In this document: positions 20,330 through 28,698 of the stretch, one piece after another | Numbering within the stretch: the first letter of the stretch is position 1 | How the letters are laid out: each line of letters opens with the position of its first letter | Source: Cupriavidus necator | GTDB taxonomy: Bacteria > Pseudomonadota > Gammaproteobacteria > Burkholderiales > Burkholderiaceae | DNA length: 64,000 nucleotides | Assembly: GCA_022041995.1 (NCBI GenBank) | Contig: CP074382.1 | Coordinates: 434,001-498,000, forward strand | Direction of reading: 5' to 3' | The notes under the pieces: generated by a model | What the model was told of the DNA's origin: nothing | The model's database searches: none | Seen by the model: the letters and a program-made list of their open reading frames with translations, nothing else | Translations under genes and position numbers: made by a program

Positions 20330-20634
20330 CGCTTTGCGCTCAGCAGGCCGGCCTTGCTGAGCGCGCCGGACAAAAAATCGTTCTCCAGCGCCAACTGGCC
20401 GATCTTGGCGTGCAGCACCTTCAAATCCACCGGCGGCTCGCCCCCACTTTCCTTGCCACCGCCGAACAGGTCCGCGGCATGCTCCACCAACTGCTGCTTC
20501 CACGCTGTGATCTGGCTGGGGTGCACGTCGTACTGCTGGGCCAGCTCCGCCAGCGTCTTTTCGCCCTTGAGGGCCGCCAGGGCTACCTTCGCCTTCAACC
20601 CCGCCGAGTGGGTTCGCCTGCTTCGTTTCGTCAT
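20326..20634 (-). CDS. IS3-family transposase OrfA (copy 2)
   Basis: Identical in translation to 9368-9676: HTH plus leucine-rich helix, with the six-base slip run at plus coordinates 20372-20377. Only the outer right end of the element, not the genes, is split by IS4 element A. Confidence 0.93.
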   Translation of the reverse strand: MTKRSRRTHSAGLKAKVALAALKGEKTLAELAQQYDVHPSQITAWKQQLVEHAADLFGGGKESGGEPPVDLKVLHAKIGQLALENDFLSGALSKAGLLSAKR

Positions 20635-20677
20635 CTTCTGAGGTCCTTTCTGCCCGCCATTATGGCCGGCTCAGACC

Positions 20678-22139
20678 CACCCCTTTCAAGGTGACGAGAA
20701 ATAGGGCACCCTCCGTGTTCTCGAACGAAAGCCGGAGTGAGTAGCGTGGTACTGGATGCAGTGGTGGAACGCTTTATCGAACACAGCCCGATCAGTGTGA
20801 TGGCGCGTCTGGGCTTGCAACGCGCCCTCGATGCGGCCTGGATCGACGAGTTGTTCGAGCAGGAGCGTGAAACGCAGTACACGCGGGAGCTATTGTTCTC
20901 GACGACGGTTGAGATCATGTCGCTGGTTGCCGTTGGCCTGCGCCCGTCGGTGCATGCGGCGGCCAAGGCCAGTCCGGCGCTGCCGGTTTCCATCACCGCG
21001 CTGTACGACAAGATCAGCCGGACCGAGCCGGGACTGGTTCGTGCCTTGGTGCAAGGTAGTGCGCGGCGGTTGGGGCCGGTTGTGCAGCCGATGTTGCGCA
21101 AGCAGCCGCCCTCGGTGGACGGCTATCGCCTGCGCATCGTGGATGGCAGCCACTTGCCGGCGAGCGAAAAGCGCCTGAAACCATTGCGTGGGTTTCGGGG
21201 CGCGGCCTTGCCAGGGCAGTCATTGGTGGTTTATGACCCGGATACGGCGATGATTGTCGATCTGGTGCCCTGTGAGGATGCGCATGCGCAGGAGCGGGCC
21301 ATCATGGAAACCCTGCTCGAGTCGGCCGAGCCGGCCCAGTTGTGGATCGCCGATCGCAACTTCAGCACCCGGGCGATCCTTACCGGCTGGCAGCATCGCG
21401 GCAGCGCCTTCATTGTGCGCGAGCACGGCCGCAATCCGTGCCCCAGCGAGTTGGAGCCGGCACGCGAGGTGGGCCGAGTCGAAGCCGGCATCGTATACGA
21501 GCAGGCGGTCAGCATTCTGGATGAATCGAACACACCGCTGGTGCTGCGGCGCATCGAGTTGCATCTGGATCGTGCCACCGAGGCCGGTGACACCGTCGTT
21601 CGCTTGTTGACCAATGTCCCAGCCGCACACCTCACGGCCGACGCGGTCGCCCAGCTATACCGACGCCGCTGGAGCATCGAGAATCTGTTTCAGCGACTCG
21701 AATCGGTGCTCAATAGCGAGATTCGTTCGTTGAGTCAGCCGCGTGCGGCGCTGCTGGCCTTCGGCGTGGCGGCGCTGGCGTATAACGTGCTGAGCGTGAT
21801 TGCGACGGCGGTGAGAATCCGCCATGAGTTGGATACCAGTGATATCGAGCTCTCACCGTATTACCTCGCCAGCGAAATCCGGGCAACGTATGCCGGCATG
21901 ATGATCGCTGTGCCGGCCGAGGTATGGCAGGCATACGACCCACTCACGCCGGCCCAGCTTAGCCGGACGCTGCTAAAAATAGCAACGCACGTTGATGCAC
22001 TTGCGTTGCGAAAACATCCGCGGGGACCCAAAGCGCCCAAGAAGAAAAGCTATGTTGCAGGCTGCGTGGCAAGACGGCATGTCTCTACCGCACGTGTCAT
22101 AAAGGCCGGACGTGTCGTTTGATCACCTTGAAAGGGGTG
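20678..22139 (+). mobile_element. IS4-family element A (1462 bp, intact) with 11-bp target duplication
   Basis: The terminal inverted repeats are CACCCCTTTCAAGGTGA at 20678 and its complement ending 22139. The 11-bp direct repeats CGGCTCAGACC flank it at 20667-20677 and 22140-22150. Removing the element and one repeat restores the right end of IS3 copy 1 exactly. A duplication of 10-12 bp is typical of the IS4 family. Confidence 0.97.
20737..22122 (+). CDS. IS4-family transposase (element A)
   Basis: 461 residues with a GTG start at 20737. The DDE core shows LRIVDGSHLPASEKRL (first D), LWIADRNFSTRAIL (second D) and the family YREK signature YRRRWSIENLFQRLESVL. A lysine-rich tail (RGPKAPKKKSY) follows. 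The gene is complete and fills the element. Confidence 0.95.
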   Translation: MSSVVLDAVVERFIEHSPISVMARLGLQRALDAAWIDELFEQERETQYTRELLFSTTVEIMSLVAVGLRPSVHAAAKASPALPVSITALYDKISRTEPGLVRALVQGSARRLGPVVQPMLRKQPPSVDGYRLRIVDGSHLPASEKRLKPLRGFRGAALPGQSLVVYDPDTAMIVDLVPCEDAHAQERAIMETLLESAEPAQLWIADRNFSTRAILTGWQHRGSAFIVREHGRNPCPSELEPAREVGRVEAGIVYEQAVSILDESNTPLVLRRIELHLDRATEAGDTVVRLLTNVPAAHLTADAVAQLYRRRWSIENLFQRLESVLNSEIRSLSQPRAALLAFGVAALAYNVLSVIATAVRIRHELDTSDIELSPYYLASEIRATYAGMMIAVPAEVWQAYDPLTPAQLSRTLLKIATHVDALALRKHPRGPKAPKKKSYVAGCVARRHVSTARVIKAGRVV

Positions 22140-22199
22140 CGGCTCAGACCCCAGCTCTTCCATTTATCCGACTGTCCGAATTTCCGGCGCCACCTCTTG

Positions 22200-22346
22200 A
22201 TGGCCGAGCGCGGCATCGAGGTGGATCATTCCACGGTGCATCGCTGGGTGATCAAGCTGCTGCCGGTGCTCGAGAAGGCCTCTCGTCGGCGCCAGCGCCC
22301 GGTAGGCAACAGCTGGCGCATGGACGAGACCTACATCCTCGTCAAG
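22200..22346 (+). pseudogene. IS6-family transposase, first fragment
   Basis: MAERGIEVDHSTVHRWVIKLLP and SWRMDETYILVK correspond to the HTH and first catalytic Asp of IS26-like transposases. The frame is broken after ILVK by IS4 element B and resumes in phase at 23783 (GQWKYLYRAVD). Confidence 0.92.
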
Positions 22347-22422
22347 CAATCCACCCAAGATAAGCCGCCAAATAAAATCGCAATTGGCGCCGAGAACGCT
22401 TGACAGGTGACGAGGTTCGAGG

Positions 22423-22472
22423 GGCCGCCGCCCTGCTTGCGCTGGATGTTTAGCGCAAGCAGGGCGGCGGCC
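22423..22472 (+). promoter_or_regulatory. Perfect 21-bp hairpin in the 5' end of IS4 element B
   Basis: Two perfectly complementary 21-base arms (22423-22443 and 22452-22472) enclose an 8-base loop. It lies between the left end and the likely start of the transposase (22509). Hairpins in this position in other elements block transposase translation from outside transcripts; that role here is inferred. Confidence 0.8.
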
Positions 22473-22508
22473 AATAGAGGATCGCTTCTCGATCTTCGCT
22501 TGGCTCTC

Positions 22509-23750
22509 ATGCCCCTGTCCGATTTGTTCGCTGCACTTGCCCAATATCTGCACACCAAGGTCTTTCACGATCTTGCCCGTCATCCAGAGCATCCGGCCGC
22601 CTTCACCCGGCAGCGCAAGCTCACCCTGCCGACACTGATCTCCTTCATGCTCGGCAACTTGCGTATGGGCATGCAAGCCGAGCTCGATCAATTCTTCGCC
22701 ACGCTCGCCCGCCAAAACACCTTGCGCCGTTGCGTCAGTGAACAAGCCTTCGCCCAGGCTCGCAGCAAGCTCGGCGGCGATGTCTTTGCTCACCTCAATG
22801 ACTGGCTACTTCAGCACGTCTCCAACCATTTGCCACGCTGGCATGGCTTTCGGCTGGTCGCCGCGGACGCTTCACACCTGCGTTTCGCCATTCGCCACAG
22901 CCATCTGCCTCGAGCCGCCAGCCGCGATCAACTTGCCTTCGGCCTGTACCTGCCTGGGGCCGAGATCATGCTCGCCGCCTCATTACACAGCGTGTACGAG
23001 AACGAACGCCAGATCCTGTTCGAGCATCTGGACCGCCTGCAATCCGACGACTTGCTCTTGCTCGACCGCGGCTACCCCGCCCGCTGGCTGGTGGCCGTAC
23101 TCAACCAACGAAACATCCCTTTCTGCATGCGTGCCGACGGCAGCGGCTTTGCTGCCGTACGGCGCTTCGTGCGCTCTGGCCGTGACGAGGCCATCGTCAC
23201 GCTCCCCGCTCCAGCCCGCATTGACGCGCGCGACTACGAGTGTGCGGCTACCCCGCAGACCGTTCGGCTGATCCGGCAGATCTCGCCAGCCGGCAAGGTG
23301 CGCGTGCTCATCACCAATCTGCTCGACATGCACCGCTATCCAGCGGCCACCTTCCGCGACCTTTACCATCAACGCTGGCGCCTCGAGGAGGCGTACAAAC
23401 GCCTCAAGCACCGCATGGGACTCGAACATCTGTCCGGCCTCTCGCAGTTGGCTGCCAGGCAGGACTTCGGCGCCAAAATCCTCAGTGATAACCTGCACGC
23501 TCTATGCTGCTTCAGCGCCGTGCAGGAACATGAGATTGACTCGAACTATCGGATCATCCGAACCTACGCCATCACCGCTCTCAAACCTGTCCTGCCAGCG
23601 GCGCTACTGGGACTGCGCTGGGCCAAGGCTGCGCTGAATGAGACCTTGGCCTTGATCGCAACACGTACCCATCGCGTGCGACCGGATCGCGCTAAACCAC
23701 GTCCGCCTCGCCAGAAACCTCATCGACATGCCGCCTATAAGGCTTGCTGA
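22509..23750 (+). CDS. IS4-family transposase (element B, copy 1)
   Basis: The DDE core shows LVAADASHLRFAIR, LLLLDRGYPARWLVAVL and the YREK motif YHQRWRLEEAYKRLKHRMGLEH. The frame is open from 22407, but the upstream 34 codons run through the 21-bp hairpin, so ATG 22509 (MPLSDLFAALAQYLHTKV) is preferred. 413 residues from that start. Intact and identical to copy 2. Confidence 0.92.
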   Translation: MPLSDLFAALAQYLHTKVFHDLARHPEHPAAFTRQRKLTLPTLISFMLGNLRMGMQAELDQFFATLARQNTLRRCVSEQAFAQARSKLGGDVFAHLNDWLLQHVSNHLPRWHGFRLVAADASHLRFAIRHSHLPRAASRDQLAFGLYLPGAEIMLAASLHSVYENERQILFEHLDRLQSDDLLLLDRGYPARWLVAVLNQRNIPFCMRADGSGFAAVRRFVRSGRDEAIVTLPAPARIDARDYECAATPQTVRLIRQISPAGKVRVLITNLLDMHRYPAATFRDLYHQRWRLEEAYKRLKHRMGLEHLSGLSQLAARQDFGAKILSDNLHALCCFSAVQEHEIDSNYRIIRTYAITALKPVLPAALLGLRWAKAALNETLALIATRTHRVRPDRAKPRPPRQKPHRHAAYKAC

Positions 23751-23782
23751 TGTCCTTATCTTGGGTGGATTGCCTCGTCAAG

Positions 23783-24211
23783 GGCCAGTGGAAGTATCTC
23801 TACCGGGCCGTGGACAAGGCCGGCAAGACCATTGACTTCCTGTTGCGCGCGCGCCGAGACACTGCCGCTGCCCGGCGCTTCTTCGAAAAGGCCATCGCCC
23901 AGAACGGTGCGCCAAAGACCGTCACGGTGGACAAGAGTGGCGCGAACCTCGCGGCCCTGCAGGCGATCAATGCTGAGCGGGAAACGCCGATCAAGATCAG
24001 GCAGAACAAGTATCTGAATAACCTCGTTGAGCAGGACCACCGTGGCATCAAACGCCGGGTCAGGCCGATGTTGGGGTTCCAGAATTTTCGCTGCGCTCGC
24101 ATCATCCTCGGTGGCATCGAGACCATGCGGATGATCCGCAAAGGGCAGATGGATATCCCCAAGGGGAGCAGTCCGTCGGCCGCCGAGCACTTCTATTCCT
24201 TGGCCATATGA
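23783..24211 (+). pseudogene. IS6-family transposase, second fragment
   Basis: Continues the frame of 22200-22346: GQWKYLYRAVDKAGKTIDFLL, VTVDKSGANLAALQ (second D), NKYLNNLVEQDHRGIKRRV (E) and GFQNFRCARIILGGIE. It ends at TGA 24211. Except for its missing N-terminus and the IS4 insertion, the coding sequence is undamaged. Confidence 0.92.
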
Positions 24212-24265
24212 CCGCGGCGCTCTCGCCACCCTCGGTCGCCCCTAATTCCTTATCGCGACAGAACC

Positions 24266-24588
24266 ACAAATTGACCCAGATCTTTAACACCCATATCGCT
24301 GGCAACGTGGCCAACGGTGGCAACGGGGTCTCTCAGCAGATGACGGTGAACGTTGGCGCTGGGGACTGGGAGGCGCTGCGGCATTACCTGCATTCGCTTG
24401 GACTGCAGGACTCCGACTTGGTCGGATTGCGGGCGGATCTCGATGGCGCGCGCTCGCAGGAGGCCGGGATGGTGGGCAAGCCGTCTACGTGGTTCGGCAA
24501 ACTCTGTAGCAAAGCCGTAAATGGTGCCGCGGAGGTCGCGGCGGCCGGGATCGCCAAGGCGATCGCCGGCTATCTTGGTCTGTCGTGA
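24266..24588 (+). pseudogene. C-terminal part of an AbiTii-type abortive infection protein
   Basis: Immediately after the IS6 end the frame reads IFNTHIAGNVANGGNGVSQQMTVNVGAGDWEALRHYL, then WFGKLCSKAVNGAAEVAAAG and IAKAIAGYLGLS. A hydrophobic Gly/Ala-rich end following a GDWEALR-type helix pair is what I know from the tails of AbiTii-domain proteins. The N-terminal AbiTii domain was removed by the IS6 insertion. The open frame upstream (from 24208) is IS6 sequence. The family call is from memory of the tail and is moderate. Confidence 0.55.
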
Positions 24589-24602
24589 CGGGCGCCAAAA
24601 TG

Positions 24603-24626
24603 AAAAGGGCGCTCCGCAGAGCGCCC
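24603..24626 (-). terminator. Hairpin terminator, minus strand (possibly bidirectional)
   Basis: GGGCGCTC and GAGCGCCC (24607-24614, 24619-24626) form an 8-bp stem. On the minus strand it is followed by TTTTCATTTT, as in an intrinsic terminator. On the plus strand it follows the AbiTii tail but has no T-run. Confidence 0.55.
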
Positions 24627-24727
24627 CCAATGCAGGAAGTCGGGGGTCCGCCCACCCTCTCAGGCAGCTGCCAACACTGATCCCGACTTTTCATTGCCAA
24701 CTATAAAGATCTTTGCACGTCAAGTCA

Positions 24728-25543
24728 ATGGACCACCTGTCCGACGAAGAACTGGCCGCCGTAGCAGTCCTTCTCTCAAGTGAGCGATTAAGCACCTTCG
24801 AGCGGCTCGCCGGTTCCAACCGCGGGGCAATTGCGCTGCACCAGGAAATGCTCCGCCTCGGAGCCTCGCTGATGGCAGTCACTGCGCTGATTGAGATTGC
24901 GTTGCGTAACGCGGTGTGCGATCGGTTGACGGAGCATTTTGGCACGGCCGACTGGCTGCGCAGTCCGCCGCAGACATTTCGTTGGGAAGACGAACTGAAG
25001 GGCAAGATTGCACAGGCCGAGGGTAGTGCACAGAAAGTGGCCTACGCGAAGCTGAGCCAGGAACAGAAGAGGCAACTGGACCAGCGCGCCTTCAGAAATG
25101 GCGCGCCTCCTGCGGGGCTGTCGCATGAGCGTGTTTCGAAAGCCCGCCATTCCGCGATCGGCGTGCCAATGGGCCAGGTGGTGGCGCAGCTCACCATGTA
25201 TTTTTGGAAGCGGCTGTTCTCGACTGATTACGAACACGCGTTGTGGAGGCCCGCGCTAAAGCATGTCTTTCCTGACAAGTCCGTGACGCGAGCGAACGTT
25301 GCGACGCAGTTGGAGGCCATCTACCAGACCCGCAACCGCATTGCCCACCACGAGCCGGTCTATGGGCGCCGCCTTGCCCAGACCGAGGCCGCGATTGACT
25401 TTGTCGCGTGCCAGCTCGGCAGTAGTGGCCATGACGGTCGAACACCCCTGGAAAAGCTGCTGCAACCCGAAATGACGGAACTGCGCGAGCGGGCCGAGGC
25501 CATGCGACAGCGGCTGGACGCGTTGCAGGCCGACGAGCTGTAA
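24728..25543 (+). CDS. Abi-like HEPN-domain protein (abortive infection family)
   Basis: 271 residues. The C-terminal RNRIAHHEP is the R-x4-6-H motif of HEPN ribonucleases, preceded by ANVATQLEAIYQT, which is usual for Abi_2/AbiD/F proteins. The N-terminal SLMAVTALIEIALRNAV helix is also typical. ATG 24728 is preferred to TTG 24713. A TATAAA sits at 24702-24707. The AbiH gene starts 14 bases downstream, so the two are an operon. Probable role: RNA cleavage that halts a phage-infected cell (family knowledge, not shown here). Confidence 0.8.
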   Translation: MDHLSDEELAAVAVLLSSERLSTFERLAGSNRGAIALHQEMLRLGASLMAVTALIEIALRNAVCDRLTEHFGTADWLRSPPQTFRWEDELKGKIAQAEGSAQKVAYAKLSQEQKRQLDQRAFRNGAPPAGLSHERVSKARHSAIGVPMGQVVAQLTMYFWKRLFSTDYEHALWRPALKHVFPDKSVTRANVATQLEAIYQTRNRIAHHEPVYGRRLAQTEAAIDFVACQLGSSGHDGRTPLEKLLQPEMTELRERAEAMRQRLDALQADEL

Positions 25544-25557
25544 CCATAGGCGGCGAC

Positions 25558-26460
25558 GTGAAGCTCTACGTGATTGGCAATGGCTTTGACCTACACCACG
25601 GTATCCGTTCGTCGTTCGGGGACTTTGCACGCTACGCGCAGCGCGAACATCGCGACGTAGCCGATGCCGTCGAACGCTACCTTCCGGCTGCGGGGGCGGA
25701 CTGGTGGAATCTGGAGGCGGCGCTAGCGGAACTGGACTACGAGGGCGTAGTGGATGACTGCGGAATCTTTGTGCCATCGTATGCTGCGGATGATTTCAAG
25801 CCAGGCGATTTCGAGGTCGAGGTCGGTCGTGTCGCTGACGCACTATCGACGGGACCGCGCCGCGCGTTCAGTGCTTGGATCCATACCGTGGAAATACCTG
25901 ACCAAAGTAAGCGCATTGCACTGGATCCTCGATCGCTCTTTCTTAGCTTTAACTACACGGACACGCTCAGCCGGCTGTATTCGATTCCAGCAACACAGGT
26001 TTGGCATGTTCACGGGAAGGTTCCATGCCGGCCTACAGAAATAGTCTTGGGGCATGCATGGAAAGCTGCTGACCGGCGGCCCACCAATCCATCAACCGAT
26101 TCTGAGGACTATGACTTCTGGGTAGACCTCGGCTACCGGCACTTGGATGAATACTTCGAGAACACCTTCAAAGCCTCGGAACGGGTCATTCGTGACAATG
26201 CCCACCGCTTTGCTCAATTGCACTCCTTGTCCGAGGTCATAGTTCTGGGTCACTCGCTCGCCGAGGTGGACTATTAGTACTTCGAGGCGATCGCGACGCA
26301 CGTTGATATGCGCAGCGTTCGATGGACAGCGACTTACTTTCGAGAGCACGAGCGCGACGCCATGACGGCGACTCTGACCTCGCTCGGTGTGCCGGCATCG
26401 CACATCAGAACGACGACGCTCGAAGCCATGAGGTGCGACGTGGAGCCAGGCCTATGTTGA
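25558..26460 (+). CDS. AbiH-family protein with an in-frame amber codon at 26275
   Basis: The frame starts with GTG 25558 (MKLYVIGNGFDLHHGIRSSFGDF, the AbiH signature). LFLSFNYTDTLSRLY, VWHVHGKV and EVIVLGHSLAEVDY follow at the expected spacing. A TAG at 26275-26277 interrupts a conserved segment, and the same frame continues YFEAIATHVDMRSVRWTATYF to TGA 26460. Without read-through the product is 239 residues and lacks the last ~60. CAG to TAG (one C-to-T change) is the simplest explanation. Likely inactivated, but suppression cannot be excluded. Confidence 0.82.
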
Positions 26461-26503
26461 AATTCAAGGCGCTTGCCCTACCAGCGGTTGCGAAGGTACA
26501 GGC

Positions 26504-27614
26504 CATGCTTATCCGGTTGTCTCCCAAGCCCTCTACCGATAGTATGTTGGTCATCTGTGCCACCCTGGGGCAACCATGGTTATTGACGTGCTTGACCGAG
26601 GCGATCTGCCGTTTCCGGGCTCGCTGCCGGAGTTTCAGCGGATGTTTCCAGACGAAGCGGCATGCATGGCCTACCTTGAGCGCGCTCGATGGAGCGATGG
26701 GTTCATTTGTGACCACTGTGGCTTGCTTGGTGAGCCGTACCGCTTTGCCAATCGCCCCGGCGTTTTCCGTTGTCGCCATTGCACACGCGACACGAGCCTC
26801 ACTGCTGGCACCGTCATGGAGCGCACGCACACACCGCTGTCGGTTTGGTTCTGGGCGGCGTAACTGGTCGCCAGTCAGACACCTGGCATGTCGGCCGTTC
26901 AGTTCCAGCGCCAACTCGGCCTGTCGCGTTACGAGACCGCCTTCCAGATACTCCACAAGTTGCGCGCCGGCATGGTGCGCCCCGACCAGGATCGGATCGG
27001 TGGCAAGCCTGAGGAACACGTCGAGGCCGATGAGGCCTACGTCGGTGGGCGTACTCGCGGCAAAGGCAGGGGCGTGCACGACATGGTTCTTGTGGCCGGC
27101 GCTGTCGAGGTTCGGCAACGCAAACTTGCCGGCAGCCGCAACAAACGCAAGAGCGAACGGTATGCCGGACGAGTTCGGCTCGCTCTGGTTCCTGACCGAA
27201 GTGCCCGGTCGCTGGGCGGATTCATCGAGCGTACCGTTGCACCCGGCGCAACCATCATCACCGACGACTGGAACGGTTATGCCAAGCTGGGCGAGCGCGG
27301 CTATGGCCATATCGCCATCGCGCAGCGCGGTGAGATGCAAGTGACCGAATCCTTCCTGCCGATCATTCACCTTGTGTTCTCCAATCTCAAGACCTGGCTG
27401 CGCGGAATTCATCACGGTGTCAGCCCGCAGCACCTGCAAGCCTATCTCAACGAATTCACCTTCCGCTTCAACCGTCGTTTCTATCCCTTCAATGCATTTC
27501 GCTCCCTGCTCGGCATCGCTGGTGACGTCACCGCGCCGACCTATGCCGAGCTCTATGCCAAAAAATCCCTACCCACTATATCTAGTAGGTTTGGGAGCTA
27601 ACCGGATAAGCACG
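26504..27614 (+). mobile_element. IS1595-family element, copy 1, with 8-bp target duplication
   Basis: The ends are CATGCTTATCCGGTT at 26504 and the complement of CGTGCTTATCCGGTT ending 27614. GTACAGGC is duplicated at 26496-26503 and 27615-27622. An 8-bp duplication suits IS1595. The element is 1111 bp. A second, broken copy lies at 43460-45370. Confidence 0.95.
26576..27601 (+). pseudogene. IS1595-family transposase with ochre stop
   Basis: The N-terminal zinc-ribbon (CDHCGLLGE, CRHCTRDTS) lies in the first part, 26576-26863, ending WFWAA-stop. The same frame continues LVASQTPGMSAVQFQRQLGLSRYETAF with the DDE part (VEADEAYVGGRTRGKGRG, ITDDWNGYAKL, FSNLKTWLRGIHHGVSPQHL, FNRRFYPFNAF). Copy 2 has TAT where this copy has TAA (about 26861-26863), so a single base change inactivated it. 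Confidence 0.93.
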
Positions 27615-27724
27615 GTACAGGCAACAAGCGGTGGATCCGGTCCGATTCCGCAGCCAATGCCCGCCGGTCGCCCATGCCAGCTGATGCAATAGTCGCTCCG
27701 GGTAAAAGCTCAAGAAGACAAACG

Positions 27725-28222
27725 ATGAGTGATGACAAGAAGGCGCTGCTGGAGTGGGCGGAGAAGGCTGCGGTCGAGAACATGAAAGCCCACCACACTA
27801 GTGCCGATTTCATTGCGAAGGAAGCGGCGACGACGCTGACAGTCTTTCTGGCCGGCATGGGTGCTGCTATGGCCTATGCGGCAAAAGCTATTGATGAAGA
27901 GAAGTGGAGTTGGTTTGCAGTCGGGACTTCAGCTTTTGCAACATGGTTCCTGATGCTGAGCGTGGTGCTGGTCTGGAAATGCCTGATGATGAGACCAATT
28001 CCTCCAGTTCACAATGAGCCTCTAAATCTGTACCAGCCGGCATTTAGTCTAGTCGATATGCAGGAGGCGGAGTTGAGCGGGTATCAGAAGCGGATCAACG
28101 AGGCCGCGCGCCGGAACGGCAGGCTGGTATGGTGGCTAAATAGGCTGCGGCTTGCCGCCGCAGCCAGCCCCTTGGTCTTTATCGCTTTTGCGTGGGCGGC
28201 GTGGGCGAAGGGGTGCGTGTAG
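27725..28222 (+). CDS. Small three-TM membrane protein, function unknown
   Basis: 165 residues from ATG 27725. It has a charged cytoplasmic N-terminus (LLEWAEKAAVENMKAHH), a TM hairpin (TTLTVFLAGMGAAMAYAA and FAVGTSAFATWFLMLSVVLVW), an amphipathic stretch with YQKRINEAARRNGRLVWWLNRL, and a third TM (AASPLVFIAFAWAAWA). Not recognised as a named family. Its position beside Abi-type genes and its effector-like shape are suggestive only. The IS1595 insertion separates it from AbiH. Confidence 0.65.
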   Translation: MSDDKKALLEWAEKAAVENMKAHHTSADFIAKEAATTLTVFLAGMGAAMAYAAKAIDEEKWSWFAVGTSAFATWFLMLSVVLVWKCLMMRPIPPVHNEPLNLYQPAFSLVDMQEAELSGYQKRINEAARRNGRLVWWLNRLRLAAAASPLVFIAFAWAAWAKGCV

Positions 28223-28319
28223 GTGCCGGCGTACGGCTGTTGTAGTCGTGATCCTTTGTCGGTGCGCGATACACCGGCTGCGGATCCGGGATAACCGTTT
28301 TGTTGTTGTTTGAAGTCAT
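28179..28319 (-). CDS. Small Pro/Thr-rich protein, convergent with the TM protein gene
   Basis: 46 residues from ATG 28319 (MTSNNNKTVIPDPQPVYRAP, then RTPAPTRTPSPTPPTQKR). The last 44 bases overlap the end of the three-TM gene on the opposite strand. No clear ribosome site is seen. The low-complexity composition could be chance, but the opening is more protein-like than a random antisense frame. Confidence 0.3.
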   Translation of the reverse strand: MTSNNNKTVIPDPQPVYRAPTKDHDYNSRTPAPTRTPSPTPPTQKR

Positions 28320-28449
28320 TCGACTCGCATGTTTCCAGATGTAGGAATAGGTAACCATACCAGAGTCAGATCGAACCTCGGGAGGCTCTTCTTTCCGTGT
28401 CGGATCGAGTGTCTCGAAAGCTGACAGTGCAGCGCATGGTATTAGCATT

Positions 28450-28698
28450 GGCCGCAGGTCGCGCAGCTACCGCGACCGAGATCCTGGCGTGCGGCAGGGC
28501 TGACCGTTAGCCAACGTGGCGGCCACTACTGCTGGAAAAAGACGAAGGCGAGGGCTGCGATTTTGATAGAGCCTCCCTTTTGCGTCTACAGACTGCCAGA
28601 CCGATTGAATTGCTTTGGCTAGGACGACAGGCGTGGTCGAATTGGAGTTTCATCAAAGAGACAGCACGGCCTCAGCTTCCGCCGATGTCTGCCGTCCG
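28450..28698. other. Unassigned stretch
   Basis: A short plus frame (VSRKLTVQRMVLALAAGRAATATEILACGRADR) ends at about 28510 but is not recognised. Nothing else is supported. Confidence 0.3.

Larger units (their letters stand above)
19438..22197 (-). mobile_element. IS3-family element, copy 2, interrupted by IS4 element A
   Basis: This is the same element as 8476-9766, with ends AGAGGTGGCACCG (19438) and CGGCGCCACCTCT (ending 22197). The last 47 bases of its right end lie beyond the IS4 insertion (22151-22197). Its proteins are identical to copy 1. It abuts the truncated IS6 element on the right. Confidence 0.92.
22347..23772 (+). mobile_element. IS4-family element B, copy 1 (1426 bp) with 10-bp target duplication
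   Basis: The terminal repeats are CAATCCACCCAAGATAAG at 22347 and its complement ending 23772. The duplication CCTCGTCAAG lies at 22337-22346 and 23773-23782. An identical element of the same length sits at 41030-42455, in the opposite orientation. Excision would restore the IS6 frame. Confidence 0.97.
22198..24265 (+). mobile_element. IS6-family element, left end lost, interrupted by IS4 element B
   Basis: The left end and the first ~30 codons are missing at the junction with IS3 copy 2. The right end reads TATCGCGACAGAACC (ending 24265), an IS6-style terminus. IS4 element B splits it at 22347-23772. Confidence 0.85.

Noticed and set aside
22407..22508. Upstream extension of the IS4 element B transposase
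   Set aside because: The 34 codons consist mostly of the 21-bp hairpin, and homologous sequence begins at 22509.
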